Part shown: piece after piece, positions 1-9,914 of the stretch
Layout of the letters: each line of letters starts with the position of its first letter
Position numbering within the stretch: position 1 is the stretch's first letter
Source: Gammaproteobacteria bacterium
GTDB lineage: Bacteria; Pseudomonadota; Gammaproteobacteria; Steroidobacterales; Steroidobacteraceae
Direction: 5' to 3'
Length of the DNA: 64,000 nt
Assembly: GCA_003134045.1 (NCBI GenBank)
Contig: PLAH01000039.1
Location: forward strand, 3,789 to 67,788
The notes under the pieces: model-generated
Database searches by the model: none
What the model was told of the DNA's origin: nothing
What the model saw: only the letters and a program-made list of their open reading frames with translations
Position numbers and translations under genes: made by a program

Positions 1-151
<151 letters not shown>

Positions 152-285
152 ATAACACTTAGTCACTGAAGCAATCGAGATCCAGAACTCTCACCCATTC
201 ATGACGTGCTTTTGAGGCACGAATGAACGACTGGTCGTTTTGGAACTCATCATCATCAATTGCACTAAAGGCAGATGACGCGAGT

Positions 286-322
286 CCCCACACAAGTTAC
301 CTGTTCGAATTTTTAAATAATG
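286..322 (-). promoter_or_regulatory. rRNA leader boxA-like antitermination element
   Basis: The minus-strand leader reads TTTAAAAATTCGAACAGG and then TGTGTGGG, the same order as in the E. coli rrn leader (boxA TTTAACAATTT, then TGTGTGGGCACTCG). This is the expected site for Nus-factor/S10 antitermination. It lies between promoter P2 and the 16S start, as expected. The call rests on similarity to the known leader; the boxA match is imperfect. The rest of 152-357 is untranslated leader with no supportable gene. Confidence 0.55.
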
Positions 323-357
323 ACCCGCGACGACAAAGGTCCGGGGAAAGACTTTCA

Positions 358-385
358 AGTATAGCCGACTTTCGAGGCCCGTCAA
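358..385 (-). promoter_or_regulatory. rRNA operon promoter P2
   Basis: On the minus strand a -35 box TTGACG (380-385) is separated by exactly 16 bp from a -10 box TATACT (358-363). The site is about 207 bp upstream of the mature 16S start and about 70 bp downstream of a second promoter with the same architecture. The 16-bp spacing is typical of strong rRNA promoters. Confidence 0.85.
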
Positions 386-430
386 CCACCGGGAAGTCTT
401 GAAAACCGCCTTTCACTTGGAAGGGCGCGC

Positions 431-458
431 AGTATAGCCGGGGGTTCGGCACTGTCAA
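431..458 (-). promoter_or_regulatory. rRNA operon promoter P1
   Basis: A perfect -35 TTGACA (453-458) is followed after 16 bp by -10 TATACT (431-436) on the minus strand. The stretch just after the -10 is GCGCGCCC, a GC-rich discriminator of the kind that makes rRNA promoters sensitive to ppGpp. AT-rich sequence immediately upstream (around 470-482) could act as an UP element. P1 lies 73 bp upstream of P2, giving the tandem arrangement usual for rrn operons. Confidence 0.9.
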
Positions 459-574
459 CGCCTTGTCACAAAAGTTTTTGGTGCGCTGCGCGCAACGTTC
501 AACGGGGCCGTGGCGACCCCGTCCATTAGGTGAGGTGCGCGCGCCACGCGCGCGGAAACATCCCAAACCCCTGA

Positions 575-1786
575 TTAGTCGATATTTACGAGCTTAATTT
601 TCGCAAATAAGCGCTTGCCGACGGACACGATGTAGGCATTTCCCGCAAGCAGCTCATGGGCATGATTGGTGACCTTTTCCTGGTCGACCCGTACCGCACC
701 TTCTTGGATTTTCCGCGACGCCTCGGAGCTGCTGGCAGCGAAGCCCAGGTCCTTGAGAATCCCGGTCAATCTGGCGCGGGGCGCGGGGATTTCAACCGTT
801 TGTTCGATCAGATCGTCGGGCACGCCACCCTGCTGGAAACGCGTCGTGAAATCGCGCTGCGCGCGCTCCGCCGCCTCCGCGGAATGGAACCGCGCCACGA
901 TTTCGCGCGCCAGCTCGAATTTCACGTCGCGAGGGTTCCTGCCCTCGGCCATACTCGAACGCAATGCAGCGATTTCAGCCAGTGGACGGAAGCTGAGCAG
1001 CTCGAAATAGCGCCACATCAGCGTATCGGAAATCGACATCAGCTTGCCGAACATGACCCCCGGGGGGTCGTGGATCGCGACATAATTCCCCAGAGATTTC
1101 GACATTTTCTGCACGCCGTCGAGCCCCTCGAGCAGGGGCGTGGTCAGCACGACCTGCGGCTGCTGGCCGTAGGCTTCCTGCAGCTGGCGTCCCACCAGCA
1201 GATTGAATTTCTGGTCGGTGCCGCCGAGTTCCACGTCGGCGCGCAGTGCGACGGAGTCGTAACCCTGCACCAGCGGATACAAGAATTCGTGAATGGCGAT
1301 GGGTTGTCCGCTCTTATAGCGCTTTTCGAAATCGTCCCGCTCCAGCATGCGCGCCACGGTGTGTTTTGCGGCCAGCTCGATCAGTCCGGCGGCATTCATC
1401 GCGCCAAACCAGGTGGAGTTGAACTCGATGAGCGTGCGTTCCCGGTCGAGGATCTTGTAGATCTGCTCCTGATAGGTGAGCGCATTGGCCGCGATCTCCG
1501 CCGCAGTGAGCCGCGGCCGCGTCGCGCTCTTGCCGGTCGGATCGCCGATCATGCCGGTGAAATCCCCGATCAAGAAAATCACGTCGTGGCCGAACTGCTG
1601 AAATTGCCGCAATTTGTTGAGGAGGACGGTGTGGCCCAGGTGCAGATCCGGCGCCGTCGGGTCGAATCCCGCCTTGACGCGCAACGGCGTGCCGCGCTCG
1701 ATTCGCTTGCGCAAATCCGCCTCGTGTATGAGATCGACCGCACCCCGCTTCAGTTCGGCGAGCTGTTCTTCCAAGTGGTTGGGCAA
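575..1786 (-). CDS. tyrS: Tyrosyl-tRNA synthetase
   Basis: Charges tRNA(Tyr) with tyrosine in the cytoplasm. The 403-residue product has the class I HIGH motif as HLGH (about residues 49-52), a KMSKS loop (about 226-230) and a C-terminal S4-like RNA-binding domain, so it is the long (TyrZ-like) bacterial form. The open frame extends 43 codons further upstream, but the extra sequence is not TyrRS-like. The TTG at 1786 is chosen because AGAGGA lies 6 nt before it and the product then starts like known family members (MPNHLEEQ...). A GTG at 1816 is the alternative. It is transcribed toward the rRNA operon; mepM and anmK nearby match the order seen in Pseudomonas-type genomes. Confidence 0.95.
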   Translation of the reverse strand: MPNHLEEQLAELKRGAVDLIHEADLRKRIERGTPLRVKAGFDPTAPDLHLGHTVLLNKLRQFQQFGHDVIFLIGDFTGMIGDPTGKSATRPRLTAAEIAANALTYQEQIYKILDRERTLIEFNSTWFGAMNAAGLIELAAKHTVARMLERDDFEKRYKSGQPIAIHEFLYPLVQGYDSVALRADVELGGTDQKFNLLVGRQLQEAYGQQPQVVLTTPLLEGLDGVQKMSKSLGNYVAIHDPPGVMFGKLMSISDTLMWRYFELLSFRPLAEIAALRSSMAEGRNPRDVKFELAREIVARFHSAEAAERAQRDFTTRFQQGGVPDDLIEQTVEIPAPRARLTGILKDLGFAASSSEASRKIQEGAVRVDQEKVTNHAHELLAGNAYIVSVGKRLFAKIKLVNID

Positions 1787-2039
1787 GTCTATTCCTCTGA
1801 TTTTTAAGGCGTACACTCTACGCGGCGGCTGGAACGGGTGCAGCCATTTGCATGGGCGCGACGACTCCGAGGCGCCGTGTCCGAGCGATTTTAGGCGGGA
1901 TTCACCTAGGCGCAAATGCGGGTTTGTTCCCTACCCAGAAGTTTTCGCGGCACGTCAGATTAGTCTCATCGCAGTGCGGTCGCGATCTCCAGGCGAGAAG
2001 GAACAAGCCCATGCAGGACTGTAAGGGACGGACCCAACA

Positions 2040-4841
2040 ATGCGAAATATCGGGATGCTGCTTAGGCGTCGCGCCGCGCCTGCCCGGGTAGCGGCTACGG
2101 TCAGCATTCTATTCGGGCTCGCGTCATTGACCGGCTGGTTGCTCGGCATCCAAGCGCTCACCAGCGTCATCCCCGAGTCGGTGGAGATGAAGGCGAACAC
2201 GGCCCTATGCGTGGCGGCGAGCGGCATCGCGCTGCTCATGCTGGCCAACGGCGCGTCCACGCGGCTCGACAGGTTGGCGCAGATCTTGAGCGCCGCGGTC
2301 GCGGCAGTCGGTCTGGCAACTTTGGCGGAATATTTATTTGGGGTGGACCTAGGCATCGACGAGTTTCTGGTCCGAGACACGCGAAGCGTCTACAACATAT
2401 TTCATGGACGGATGTCCCCGTTCAGCGCGGCCGCATTCGTCGCGATCGCAGTGTCGCTGGTGGCGCTGCCGCACCGGCGCCTCTCCGGCATGGCCAGGCT
2501 GGGTGCGGCTTTCGGTTTGTGCATAGGCTTGGTTTCGCTGCTCGGGTACTTGTGGGACGCGGGTGAACTCGTCACCGGCCGCTGGCTGCCGCCGGTGGCG
2601 CTGAACACCGCCGCCTGTTTCGCGCTGCTGGGGGGCGGAGTCTTGCTGGTGCCGCAAAAGACCGGCAAAGGTCTGGACGAGGGGTTCACCGAACTCGCCG
2701 CCGTGGAGATCAAGATCCTGGCCGGATTCATCGTCGCGTTGCTGCTGCTGTTGATCGGCGGAAGTTATACGTATCGCACCAACGCCGAGTTCGCCGATGC
2801 GGTCGAATGGACCGCCCACCGCCAAGAGGTGCGTGCCGCCGTGGCGTCGATCTACGGCTCGCTCGCCGGTGCGGAAGTCGCCTTGCGCGACTATCTGCTG
2901 ACCAAGGACGATGCGAACCGCACCGAGTACGAGCGCCAGACCGCCGACGTACAGAGACTGCTCGCCGACGCAAACGCGCTCACGCTGGATAATGCCGCCC
3001 AGCAACACAATCTCGCAGTGCTGCGCCCCATCGTGGCGGGCCGTTTGGCGGCCATGGCGAGCGCCCTCACCGCCTTCACGGATTTCGGCCTTCCCGCGGC
3101 GCGGGCGGTCATCAACGTGACCCGCAGAAGCGACACCACGCAGGATGTGCATGCGCGTACCGCGATCATGGACGCCGAGGAAGTGCGGCTGCCCGACCAG
3201 CGGCAGCGGCAGACGATGAATGCGCGGCACACCACCCTGATCTCGCTGCTGGTTACCCTGACGGTCGCATCGAGTCTGTTCGCCGCCCTGTTCCGCGGAG
3301 TCCACAAGGAAATGCGCGCAAGGCGCGACGCAGAAGCCGCCTTGCGCGCGAGCGACGGATACAACCGCAGCATCCTCGATTCATCGCCCGACTGCCTCGG
3401 CGTCCTGGATCTCGACGGCCGACTGCGGCGGATGACGCCCCATTCCCTTGCGCTCATGGACATCGACGACTTCGCCACCGTCGAGAATGCGGACTGGGTG
3501 AAAATCTGGAAAGGGGGCCACCGCGCCGCCGCCCAAGAGGCGCTGCACAGCGCCCGCTCCGGCATCGTCGGACGCTTCCAAGGTTTCTGCCCCACGGTCA
3601 AGGGCACGCCCAAATGGTGGGACGTGATCGTGATGCCCATCATGGGCTCGGACGGGCGGACGGAGCGCCTGCTCGCGGGCGCGCGCGACATCAGCGAGGT
3701 GAAAAAGACCGAGGACGATCTGCGGAGCGTGAACCGATTTCTCGATTCGCTGTTCGAGAGCCTGCCCGTCATGGTGTTCGTCAAGGACGCGCGCACGCTG
3801 CGCTACATCCGCATGAACCGCGAATGCGAGCGGATGGCCGGCTTCAGCCGCGACGAGATGCTCGGCAAGACGGCGCGCGATCTCCTGCCTGCGGACCAGG
3901 CGGAATTCATCGAACTCAAGGATCGCGAGGTTCTCGCCACCGGCAAAATGGTCGAAATCACGGAAGAGACCGTGGACACGCCTGAATTCGGGCAGAGGAC
4001 GCGGCATACGATGAAGTTGCCGATTCTGGATGAAAACGGCGCGCCGCAATATCTGCTGGGCATCTCCACCGACGTGACCGAACGCAAACTGGCCGAAGAT
4101 GCCATTCAGGAATTGAATTCCGCACTCGAGGCCAAGGCCTCCCAGTTGCAGGCCACCAACAAGGAACTGGAGAGCTTCAGCTATTCCGTGTCGCACGATC
4201 TGCGCGCCCCGCTGCGCGCCATCGATGGCTTCGCCCTGATGATTCAAGAGGATTACCACGAGCGGCTCGACGACGAAGGCCGCCGCTATCTCGCCGTGAT
4301 CCGCGAGAACAGCAAACGCATGGGCGCGCTCATCGACGATCTGCTGCAATTCTCGCGGCTCGGCCGCCTGCCGGTCCTCTCGCACGACATCAATGTGGAA
4401 TCGCTGGTGCGGGAAGTCGTCGAGGAAGCGCTGATCGGCCGGCAAAACCCCGCGCTGCGCATCGAGATCGGGCCGCTGCCGGCGGCGCGCGGCGATCCCG
4501 GCTTGCTGCGCCAGGTTTGGATGAACCTGATTTCCAATGCCATCAAGTACAGCAGCAAATCGAAATCGCCCACCATTCAGGTGAGCGGCGAGCGCAACGG
4601 CACCGAAAATCTCTACTCGGTTCGCGACAACGGCGTCGGATTCGACATGGAATACGTGGAGAAATTGTTCGGCGTTTTTCAGCGGTTGCATCGTGCCGAT
4701 GAGTTCACCGGCACCGGGGTGGGTCTCGCCATCGTGCACCGGGTCGTGACGCGGCACGGTGGACGGGTGTGGGCCGAAGGCAAGGTAAACGAAGGGGCGG
4801 TGTTCGCATTTGCGCTGCCCACGGAGGTCTGCGATGGATGA
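2040..4841 (+). CDS. Membrane sensor histidine kinase, 7 TM + CHASE3 + two PAS
   Basis: 933-residue sensor kinase. About six hydrophobic segments fill residues 15-215. A further TM near 228-245 precedes a CHASE3-like periplasmic helical region, closed by a TM at about 397-419. PAS domains start near 437 and 567. The HisKA domain carries the phospho-acceptor histidine in SHDLRAPL (about 718). The HATPase has the N box NLISNAIKY (about 829) and the glycine boxes DNGVGF and GTGVGL. The kinase domain is of the Cph1/phytochrome-related type. Its stop overlaps the ATG of the following receiver gene by 8 nt, so kinase and regulator are translationally coupled. Ligand is unknown. Confidence 0.9.
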   Translation: MRNIGMLLRRRAAPARVAATVSILFGLASLTGWLLGIQALTSVIPESVEMKANTALCVAASGIALLMLANGASTRLDRLAQILSAAVAAVGLATLAEYLFGVDLGIDEFLVRDTRSVYNIFHGRMSPFSAAAFVAIAVSLVALPHRRLSGMARLGAAFGLCIGLVSLLGYLWDAGELVTGRWLPPVALNTAACFALLGGGVLLVPQKTGKGLDEGFTELAAVEIKILAGFIVALLLLLIGGSYTYRTNAEFADAVEWTAHRQEVRAAVASIYGSLAGAEVALRDYLLTKDDANRTEYERQTADVQRLLADANALTLDNAAQQHNLAVLRPIVAGRLAAMASALTAFTDFGLPAARAVINVTRRSDTTQDVHARTAIMDAEEVRLPDQRQRQTMNARHTTLISLLVTLTVASSLFAALFRGVHKEMRARRDAEAALRASDGYNRSILDSSPDCLGVLDLDGRLRRMTPHSLALMDIDDFATVENADWVKIWKGGHRAAAQEALHSARSGIVGRFQGFCPTVKGTPKWWDVIVMPIMGSDGRTERLLAGARDISEVKKTEDDLRSVNRFLDSLFESLPVMVFVKDARTLRYIRMNRECERMAGFSRDEMLGKTARDLLPADQAEFIELKDREVLATGKMVEITEETVDTPEFGQRTRHTMKLPILDENGAPQYLLGISTDVTERKLAEDAIQELNSALEAKASQLQATNKELESFSYSVSHDLRAPLRAIDGFALMIQEDYHERLDDEGRRYLAVIRENSKRMGALIDDLLQFSRLGRLPVLSHDINVESLVREVVEEALIGRQNPALRIEIGPLPAARGDPGLLRQVWMNLISNAIKYSSKSKSPTIQVSGERNGTENLYSVRDNGVGFDMEYVEKLFGVFQRLHRADEFTGTGVGLAIVHRVVTRHGGRVWAEGKVNEGAVFAFALPTEVCDG

Positions 4842-5274
4842 GTTCGAAGCGGTACACATATTGCTCGTAGAGGACAGCGACGCCGACGCGGAAATGATCG
4901 TGCGGGCGCTGCGCAAGGGCAGCGTCGTCAACAAACTCGTTCGCGTCCACGACGGCGTCGAGGCATTGGAATTCGTGTTTCGCGAAGGTGCATTCAGCCA
5001 ACGCAGCGGCGGACAACCGCGGCTCATCCTGCTGGACCTCAAGATGCCGAGGCTCGGCGGAATAGAGGTGCTGCGGCGCCTCAAGGCGGACGACCGGACG
5101 AAGGTGATCCCCGTGGTCATGCTGACCTCTTCGGCCGAGGAGCGCGACATCATCGAAAGCTACCATTTGGGCGTCAATAGCTACCTGGTGAAGCCGGTCA
5201 ATTTCTCGACGTTCACCGACGTCATTGCGCAGGCCGGCCTGTATTGGGCCGTGATGAACCGGCTTCCCAGTTGA
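4834..5274 (+). CDS. Single-domain response regulator, Rcp1 type
   Basis: 146-residue stand-alone receiver. The acidic pair is in LLVEDSDAD, the phospho-acceptor aspartate in ILLDLKMP (about residue 67), followed by MLTSS and a KPVN switch lysine. It has the long beta4-alpha4 region of Rcp1-type regulators that partner Cph1-like kinases. ATG 4834 has GGAGG 6 nt upstream; an earlier in-frame ATG at 4810 lies deep inside the kinase gene and is rejected. It probably receives phosphate from the upstream kinase and, lacking an output domain, acts by protein contact, possibly on the downstream REC-GGDEF-EAL protein. Confidence 0.9.
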   Translation: MDEFEAVHILLVEDSDADAEMIVRALRKGSVVNKLVRVHDGVEALEFVFREGAFSQRSGGQPRLILLDLKMPRLGGIEVLRRLKADDRTKVIPVVMLTSSAEERDIIESYHLGVNSYLVKPVNFSTFTDVIAQAGLYWAVMNRLPS

Positions 5275-5290
5275 AGGAGCGCCGAAACGC

Positions 5291-8287
5291 ATGAACGACC
5301 CGATTGCAAGCGAGATCAAAGTACTGCTGGTCGAGGACCGGGTGGAGGACGCAGAAATGCTGCTGCGCGAAATGCGGCACGGCGGACTGCGCATCGTCAA
5401 CCGCCGCGTCGAGACTGCGGCCGCCTATGAAGAGGCGCTGGATGGCTTCGCGCCGGATCTGATTCTGTCCGATTACACGCTGCCGAAATTCGACGGGACT
5501 CTTGCCCTGCAGATGGCGCTGCAACGACGGCCCGATACGCCGTTCATATTCGTCTCGGGAACCATCGGCGAGGAACGCGCCATCGAAGCGCTGCGGCAAG
5601 GCGCGGTCGATTACGTGCTGAAGGACAATCGGGCCCGGCTGGTCCCGGCGATCGAGCGCGCATTGAAGGAAGTGGCGGAACGCGACGCCAGACGCTGGGC
5701 GCTGCGCGAACTCGAGGAGAGCGAAGAGCGGTTTCGTTTTGCCATGCACTACTCGTCGGTGGGCACCGCCCTGGTCGCGCCGGACGGCCGGTGGCTGGGA
5801 GTCAACCCCGCGCTGTGCGAGATCGTCGGCTACACCGAAAGCGAGCTGCTGCGCGGCGACGTGCAATCCATCACCCATCCCGAGGATCGCGACGTGGACA
5901 GCCTGCAGGTCGCTCAGATGCTCGCGCGAAAAATCGAGTCCTATCAAACGAACAAGCGTTACGTCCGCAAAGACGGACGGGTGGTCTGGACGCAGATCAG
6001 CGGCTCCTTGGTCTGGCTGCAGACCGGCCGGCCGCATTACTTCATCTACCAGGTCCAGGACGTCACCGACCGGATTCGCGCCGAGGCGGCCCTGCGTGTC
6101 AGCGAGGAGCGCTTTCGTTCGATCGCAGAGGCCACGCAAGAATGGATCTGGGAGATCGACGTGCGGGGCGTATACACCTTCTGCAGTCCGGCGGTGGACG
6201 CCATCCTCGGCTACAAGCCCGCCGATTTGATCGGTACGAACTGCCTCGACATCGTCTCGCCGGGCACGCGCGCGATGGTGGTCGAGCTGATCCGTCGAGG
6301 GGCCAGCGAGAAGCGCGGCTGGCGCGACCTGGTACTGCACCTGCGTCACGCCAAGGGCGGCGTTCGCTGGCTGGACATCAATGCATTGCCGTTGTTGGAT
6401 GAGCACGAGACCCTCATCGGCTACCGCGGGGTGTCCCGCGACATTACGCAGCGGCGCGTGCAGCAGGAACGCATCGCCCGCCTGAGCCGCATTCAGGCCG
6501 TGCTCAGCGGGATCAATTCGACCATCGTGCGCGTTCGCGACCGGCGCGAATTGTTTCGCGAATCGTGCCGCATCGCCGTACAGCAGGGCGGCTTTCGCAT
6601 GGCCTGGATCGGCCTGGTACAGCCTGGCGGCATGCGCGCAGCGCCGCTGGTGTGGGAAGGAACCGATCAGGGTTATCTGGACGAAGTCAGCGCCGCGCTC
6701 GGCGGTTTGGAAGAGGATCCGGGCTCGGTCGGCAAGGCCATTCGTTACAAGAAAATAGTGGTGGCGAACGACATCGAGACCGACCCGCATACGGTGTTCA
6801 AACAGGAAGCCCTGGCACGCGGCTACCGTTCCCTCATCGCCATGCCGCTCATCGTGGCCGACGAGGTGGTGGGCGTACTGGTGCTCTACGCGGCAGAAAC
6901 CGGTTTCTTCGACTACGAAGAGCTGAAACTGCTCAAGGATCTTGCCGGCGACATCTCGTTCGCACTGGATTACATCGGCAAAGAGGAGCAGCTCACCTAC
7001 GTCTCCTATTACGACACGCTGACGGGTCTGCCCAACCGCCAATTGTTCTTCGACCGTCTGGCGCAGGCCATGCACGTCGCGCGGGCGGAGCGGCGCGAAC
7101 TGGCGGTCATGCTCATCGATCTGCAGCGGTTCAAGCGGGTCAACGACACACTGGGCCGCTATGCCGGGGATCAGGTGCTCAAGGAGCTCGCGACGCGGCT
7201 GCAACGCACCGTCGCCGAATCGGCCACGCCGGCGCGCATCGGCGGCGACCGTTTCGCGGTGGTGGTGCCCAATCTCCCGGGACCCGCCATGGCGCGCTGG
7301 ATCAACGATTGGATCGTCGACTCCTTCGCCGAACCGCTGGTGATCGACGATATCGAGCTGCGCACGTCGGTGAGGATCGGCATCGCGCTATACCCGGCGG
7401 ACGCTCAGACGGCCGAGGCCCTGTTCGTCAACGCGGAGGTCGCGCTCAAGCGCGCCAAGGAAGCCGCAGGCCCGTACCTGTTCTATTCGCCGGAGATGAA
7501 CGCACGCGTGGCGCAGCGCCTGCACCTCGAAACCCGTCTGCGCAAAGCGGTGGACCAAAAGCAATTCGTTCTGCACTATCAAACCAAGGTCGAGCTCGCC
7601 ACCCGGCGCATTCGCGGCCTGGAAGCCCTGATCCGCTGGCACGACCCCGAGCACGGTCTGGTATCGCCGATGGACTTCGTGCCGCTGCTCGAAGAATCGG
7701 GCCTGATCGTCGAGGTCGGCCGGTGGGTCATCGAGCAGGCCGTGGCCGATATGAAGATCTGGCGCCATCTCGATCTGGAAGTGCCGCGGGTCGCGGTGAA
7801 CGTTTCGGAAGTTCAGCTGCGTCAACCCAACTTCGTGGCCACCGTACTGGGCGCCCTCGGCACCGCGCCGGAATTCGGCGCGGGCATCGACTTGGAAATC
7901 ACCGAAACCATGCTCGCGCAGAACACCGGCTCGAACGTGCAAAAGCTGTTGCAGCTGCGCGCCGCGGGCTTGCACGTGTTCATGGACGATTTCGGCACCG
8001 GTTATTCGGGGTTGAGCCAGATCGCGCATCTGCCGCTGGATGCGCTCAAAATCGACCGCGCGTTCGTTGCCTCCATGACCCAGAGCGCCGAGGCCATGGC
8101 CATCGTGTCCGCCATCGTGAATCTCGCCAAGGCGCTCGGCATCTTCGTCGTTGCCGAAGGCGTGGAGACGGAAGAGCAGGCCGCGCGGCTGCACGCTCTG
8201 GGGTGCGACGAAGCCCAGGGGTATTTGTTCAGCCGCCCGGTGCCGGCGGACGAGGTTGCCAGCCTGCTGGGGAGAACGCCACCTTGA
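5291..8287 (+). CDS. REC-PAS-PAS-GAF-GGDEF-EAL c-di-GMP phosphodiesterase (likely)
   Basis: 998 residues. An N-terminal receiver (about 8-125, phospho-acceptor in ILSDYTLP) is followed by PAS at about 147 and 274, GAF at about 417-560, GGDEF at about 572-730 and EAL at about 757-990. The GGDEF signature reads GGDRF, lacking the catalytic glutamate, so the cyclase domain is probably inactive or regulatory. The EAL domain keeps EALIRW, NVS, EITE, MDDFGTGYS, LKIDR, AEGVE and QGYLFS, the full metal/catalytic set. Net activity is therefore expected to be c-di-GMP hydrolysis. It lies 16 nt after the receiver gene in the same operon. SD GAAGGAG occurs in the gap. Confidence 0.92.
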   Translation: MNDPIASEIKVLLVEDRVEDAEMLLREMRHGGLRIVNRRVETAAAYEEALDGFAPDLILSDYTLPKFDGTLALQMALQRRPDTPFIFVSGTIGEERAIEALRQGAVDYVLKDNRARLVPAIERALKEVAERDARRWALRELEESEERFRFAMHYSSVGTALVAPDGRWLGVNPALCEIVGYTESELLRGDVQSITHPEDRDVDSLQVAQMLARKIESYQTNKRYVRKDGRVVWTQISGSLVWLQTGRPHYFIYQVQDVTDRIRAEAALRVSEERFRSIAEATQEWIWEIDVRGVYTFCSPAVDAILGYKPADLIGTNCLDIVSPGTRAMVVELIRRGASEKRGWRDLVLHLRHAKGGVRWLDINALPLLDEHETLIGYRGVSRDITQRRVQQERIARLSRIQAVLSGINSTIVRVRDRRELFRESCRIAVQQGGFRMAWIGLVQPGGMRAAPLVWEGTDQGYLDEVSAALGGLEEDPGSVGKAIRYKKIVVANDIETDPHTVFKQEALARGYRSLIAMPLIVADEVVGVLVLYAAETGFFDYEELKLLKDLAGDISFALDYIGKEEQLTYVSYYDTLTGLPNRQLFFDRLAQAMHVARAERRELAVMLIDLQRFKRVNDTLGRYAGDQVLKELATRLQRTVAESATPARIGGDRFAVVVPNLPGPAMARWINDWIVDSFAEPLVIDDIELRTSVRIGIALYPADAQTAEALFVNAEVALKRAKEAAGPYLFYSPEMNARVAQRLHLETRLRKAVDQKQFVLHYQTKVELATRRIRGLEALIRWHDPEHGLVSPMDFVPLLEESGLIVEVGRWVIEQAVADMKIWRHLDLEVPRVAVNVSEVQLRQPNFVATVLGALGTAPEFGAGIDLEITETMLAQNTGSNVQKLLQLRAAGLHVFMDDFGTGYSGLSQIAHLPLDALKIDRAFVASMTQSAEAMAIVSAIVNLAKALGIFVVAEGVETEEQAARLHALGCDEAQGYLFSRPVPADEVASLLGRTPP

Positions 8288-8319
8288 GCGCGGGGCTCAA
8301 CCGACGCACGTCGCTTTTT
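8284..8319 (+). terminator. Candidate Rho-independent terminator after the EAL gene
   Basis: TTGAGC-N5-GCTCAA (8284-8300) forms a 6-bp stem directly at the stop codon. It is followed by a second short hairpin (CGAC-N4-GTCG) and a CTTTTT run near 8314-8319. Stems are short, so strength is uncertain. Confidence 0.4.
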
Positions 8320-8389
8320 GGTGCATTTTTGGTTGACCCGGCGTAACTCGGCGGCTAGCCTAAGCAGCCGTCCCGCCTGAGGAATATCG

Positions 8390-9880
8390 TTGGACCGCAA
8401 AATCTTCGGAACCTCGAAAATACCTCATCGATTCAACGCGGTAATGACTCGGATCGCGCCTTACGCCGCGGCCGCGAGTGCTGCGCTCGTGCTTTGGCAC
8501 GCGGCCCGCGACAAGCCGGCCTCGGTGGTCAACGTGCCGGCCCCGCTCATCTACCCGGCGGCTGCGCCGGGTGCGCCCGCGCTCCCCGCTCCCGAGACCG
8601 TCCATCCCGCCGCGGCCCCGCCTCTGGCGGTTCAGCAGGCGGGCGTCGCATCGACCATCGAAGTGGTGGTCAGCAGAAACGACACCATGGATGCCATCTT
8701 TCGGCGCATGGCGCTCGACAAGTCGGACCTCGCGGCCATTCGCAACTTGCCCGGCATCCGCCAGAGCCTGGACTTCCTCAAGCCGGGCGACGCCATCCAG
8801 GTCACTCACACGAACGGCGGCGAGATCAGGGAGCTGTCGCGTAAGGTCAGCGAAACCGAGACGCTGAAAGTCGTGCGCGAAGATGCGGGTTTCGCCGCAA
8901 AGATGATCAGCAATCCGGTCGAGACCCAGATTCGCACCGCCGTTGCCGTCATCGATTCCTCGGTATTCCAAGCGGCCGAGGCATCCGGTATCTCGGACGG
9001 CGTGGCCCTGAAACTGGCCGGCGTTTTCGCCTGGGACATCGATTTCGTGTTGGACATCCGGGCGGCCGACCGCTTCACCGTGACGTACGAACAGATCTAT
9101 CAGGACGGCAGGTATTTGCACGACGGCGACGTGCTGGCGGCCGAATTCGTCAACAACGGCAAGGTTTTTCGCGCGGTTCGCTTCACGGCGGACGGCGGCG
9201 CAGCCAGCTACTACACGCCGGACGGCAAGCCCATGCGCAAGGCGTTCTTGCGCGCGCCGGTCGACTTCACCCGGGTCAGTTCCGTCTTCGATCCGAATCG
9301 CATGCACCCCATCCTGAATCGTATCCGCGGCCACATGGGCATCGACTACGCCGCGCCCACCGGCACGCCCATCCACGCGGCCGGCGACGGCCGCGTCAGC
9401 TTCGAAGGCACTCGCGGCGGCTATGGCAACGCCGTCATGCTCCTGCACAGCAACAGCGTTTCGACCCTCTACGGGCACATGTCGCGGTTCGCCAAGAACA
9501 TCCACTTGGGCTCGCACGTGAACCAGGGCGACATCATTGGTTACGTGGGCATGACCGGACTCGCCACGGGGCCCCACCTGCACTATGAATATCTCATGAA
9601 CGGCGTGCACATGAATCCGCAGACCGTACGATTGCCCGGCGCCGAACCTCTGCGCGCCGAGGCGTTGAGCCAGTTCCGCGCCATCACGGCACCGCTGCTG
9701 AGCACCTTGGCGAGCCCAGCCTCGCCGACGCCCAACGCCCTGGCCGCCGCCCTCCCACCAGTGCCGCCCACCCAACCACCGGGCGCGACCGCACCGACCG
9801 CCCCGGCAGCGCCGTCCACGGCCGCGACGCTCGCGTCCCGACCGTTGAGCGATTCGCAATCGAAGACCTCGGTCAATTGA
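8390..9880 (+). CDS. mepM: M23 family peptidoglycan DD-endopeptidase, MepM-like
   Basis: 496 residues. An N-terminal membrane/signal segment (about 24-42) is followed by a LysM/OapA-like region (about 95-175). The LytM/M23 catalytic domain (about 300-400) has zinc ligands in GHMGIDYA and in PHLHYE. The C-terminal ~80 residues are Pro/Ala-rich and low complexity. It should cleave cross-links in the periplasm to let new murein strands be inserted. The TTG start at 8390 has GAGGAA about 6 nt upstream; an ATG 18 codons later is the alternative. A candidate promoter (TTGACC-N17-TAGCCT) lies at 8333-8361. Located upstream of anmK, as in Pseudomonas. Confidence 0.9.
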   Translation: MDRKIFGTSKIPHRFNAVMTRIAPYAAAASAALVLWHAARDKPASVVNVPAPLIYPAAAPGAPALPAPETVHPAAAPPLAVQQAGVASTIEVVVSRNDTMDAIFRRMALDKSDLAAIRNLPGIRQSLDFLKPGDAIQVTHTNGGEIRELSRKVSETETLKVVREDAGFAAKMISNPVETQIRTAVAVIDSSVFQAAEASGISDGVALKLAGVFAWDIDFVLDIRAADRFTVTYEQIYQDGRYLHDGDVLAAEFVNNGKVFRAVRFTADGGAASYYTPDGKPMRKAFLRAPVDFTRVSSVFDPNRMHPILNRIRGHMGIDYAAPTGTPIHAAGDGRVSFEGTRGGYGNAVMLLHSNSVSTLYGHMSRFAKNIHLGSHVNQGDIIGYVGMTGLATGPHLHYEYLMNGVHMNPQTVRLPGAEPLRAEALSQFRAITAPLLSTLASPASPTPNALAAALPPVPPTQPPGATAPTAPAAPSTAATLASRPLSDSQSKTSVN

Positions 9881-9914
9881 CCGATGTAAGTCCCGACGGG
9901 CTTGAGGCGCGACC

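Noticed and set aside
191-566. Two minus-strand open frames upstream of the 16S rRNA
   Set aside because: They cover the rRNA leader and both promoters, show no protein-like composition, and have no SD.
656-1807. Long plus-strand open frame opposite tyrS
   Set aside because: Antisense to a well-conserved synthetase gene; long antisense frames are common in GC-rich DNA.
5222-7204. 660-codon minus-strand frame opposite the GGDEF-EAL gene
   Set aside because: Antisense shadow; the opposite strand has complete REC/PAS/GAF/GGDEF domains.
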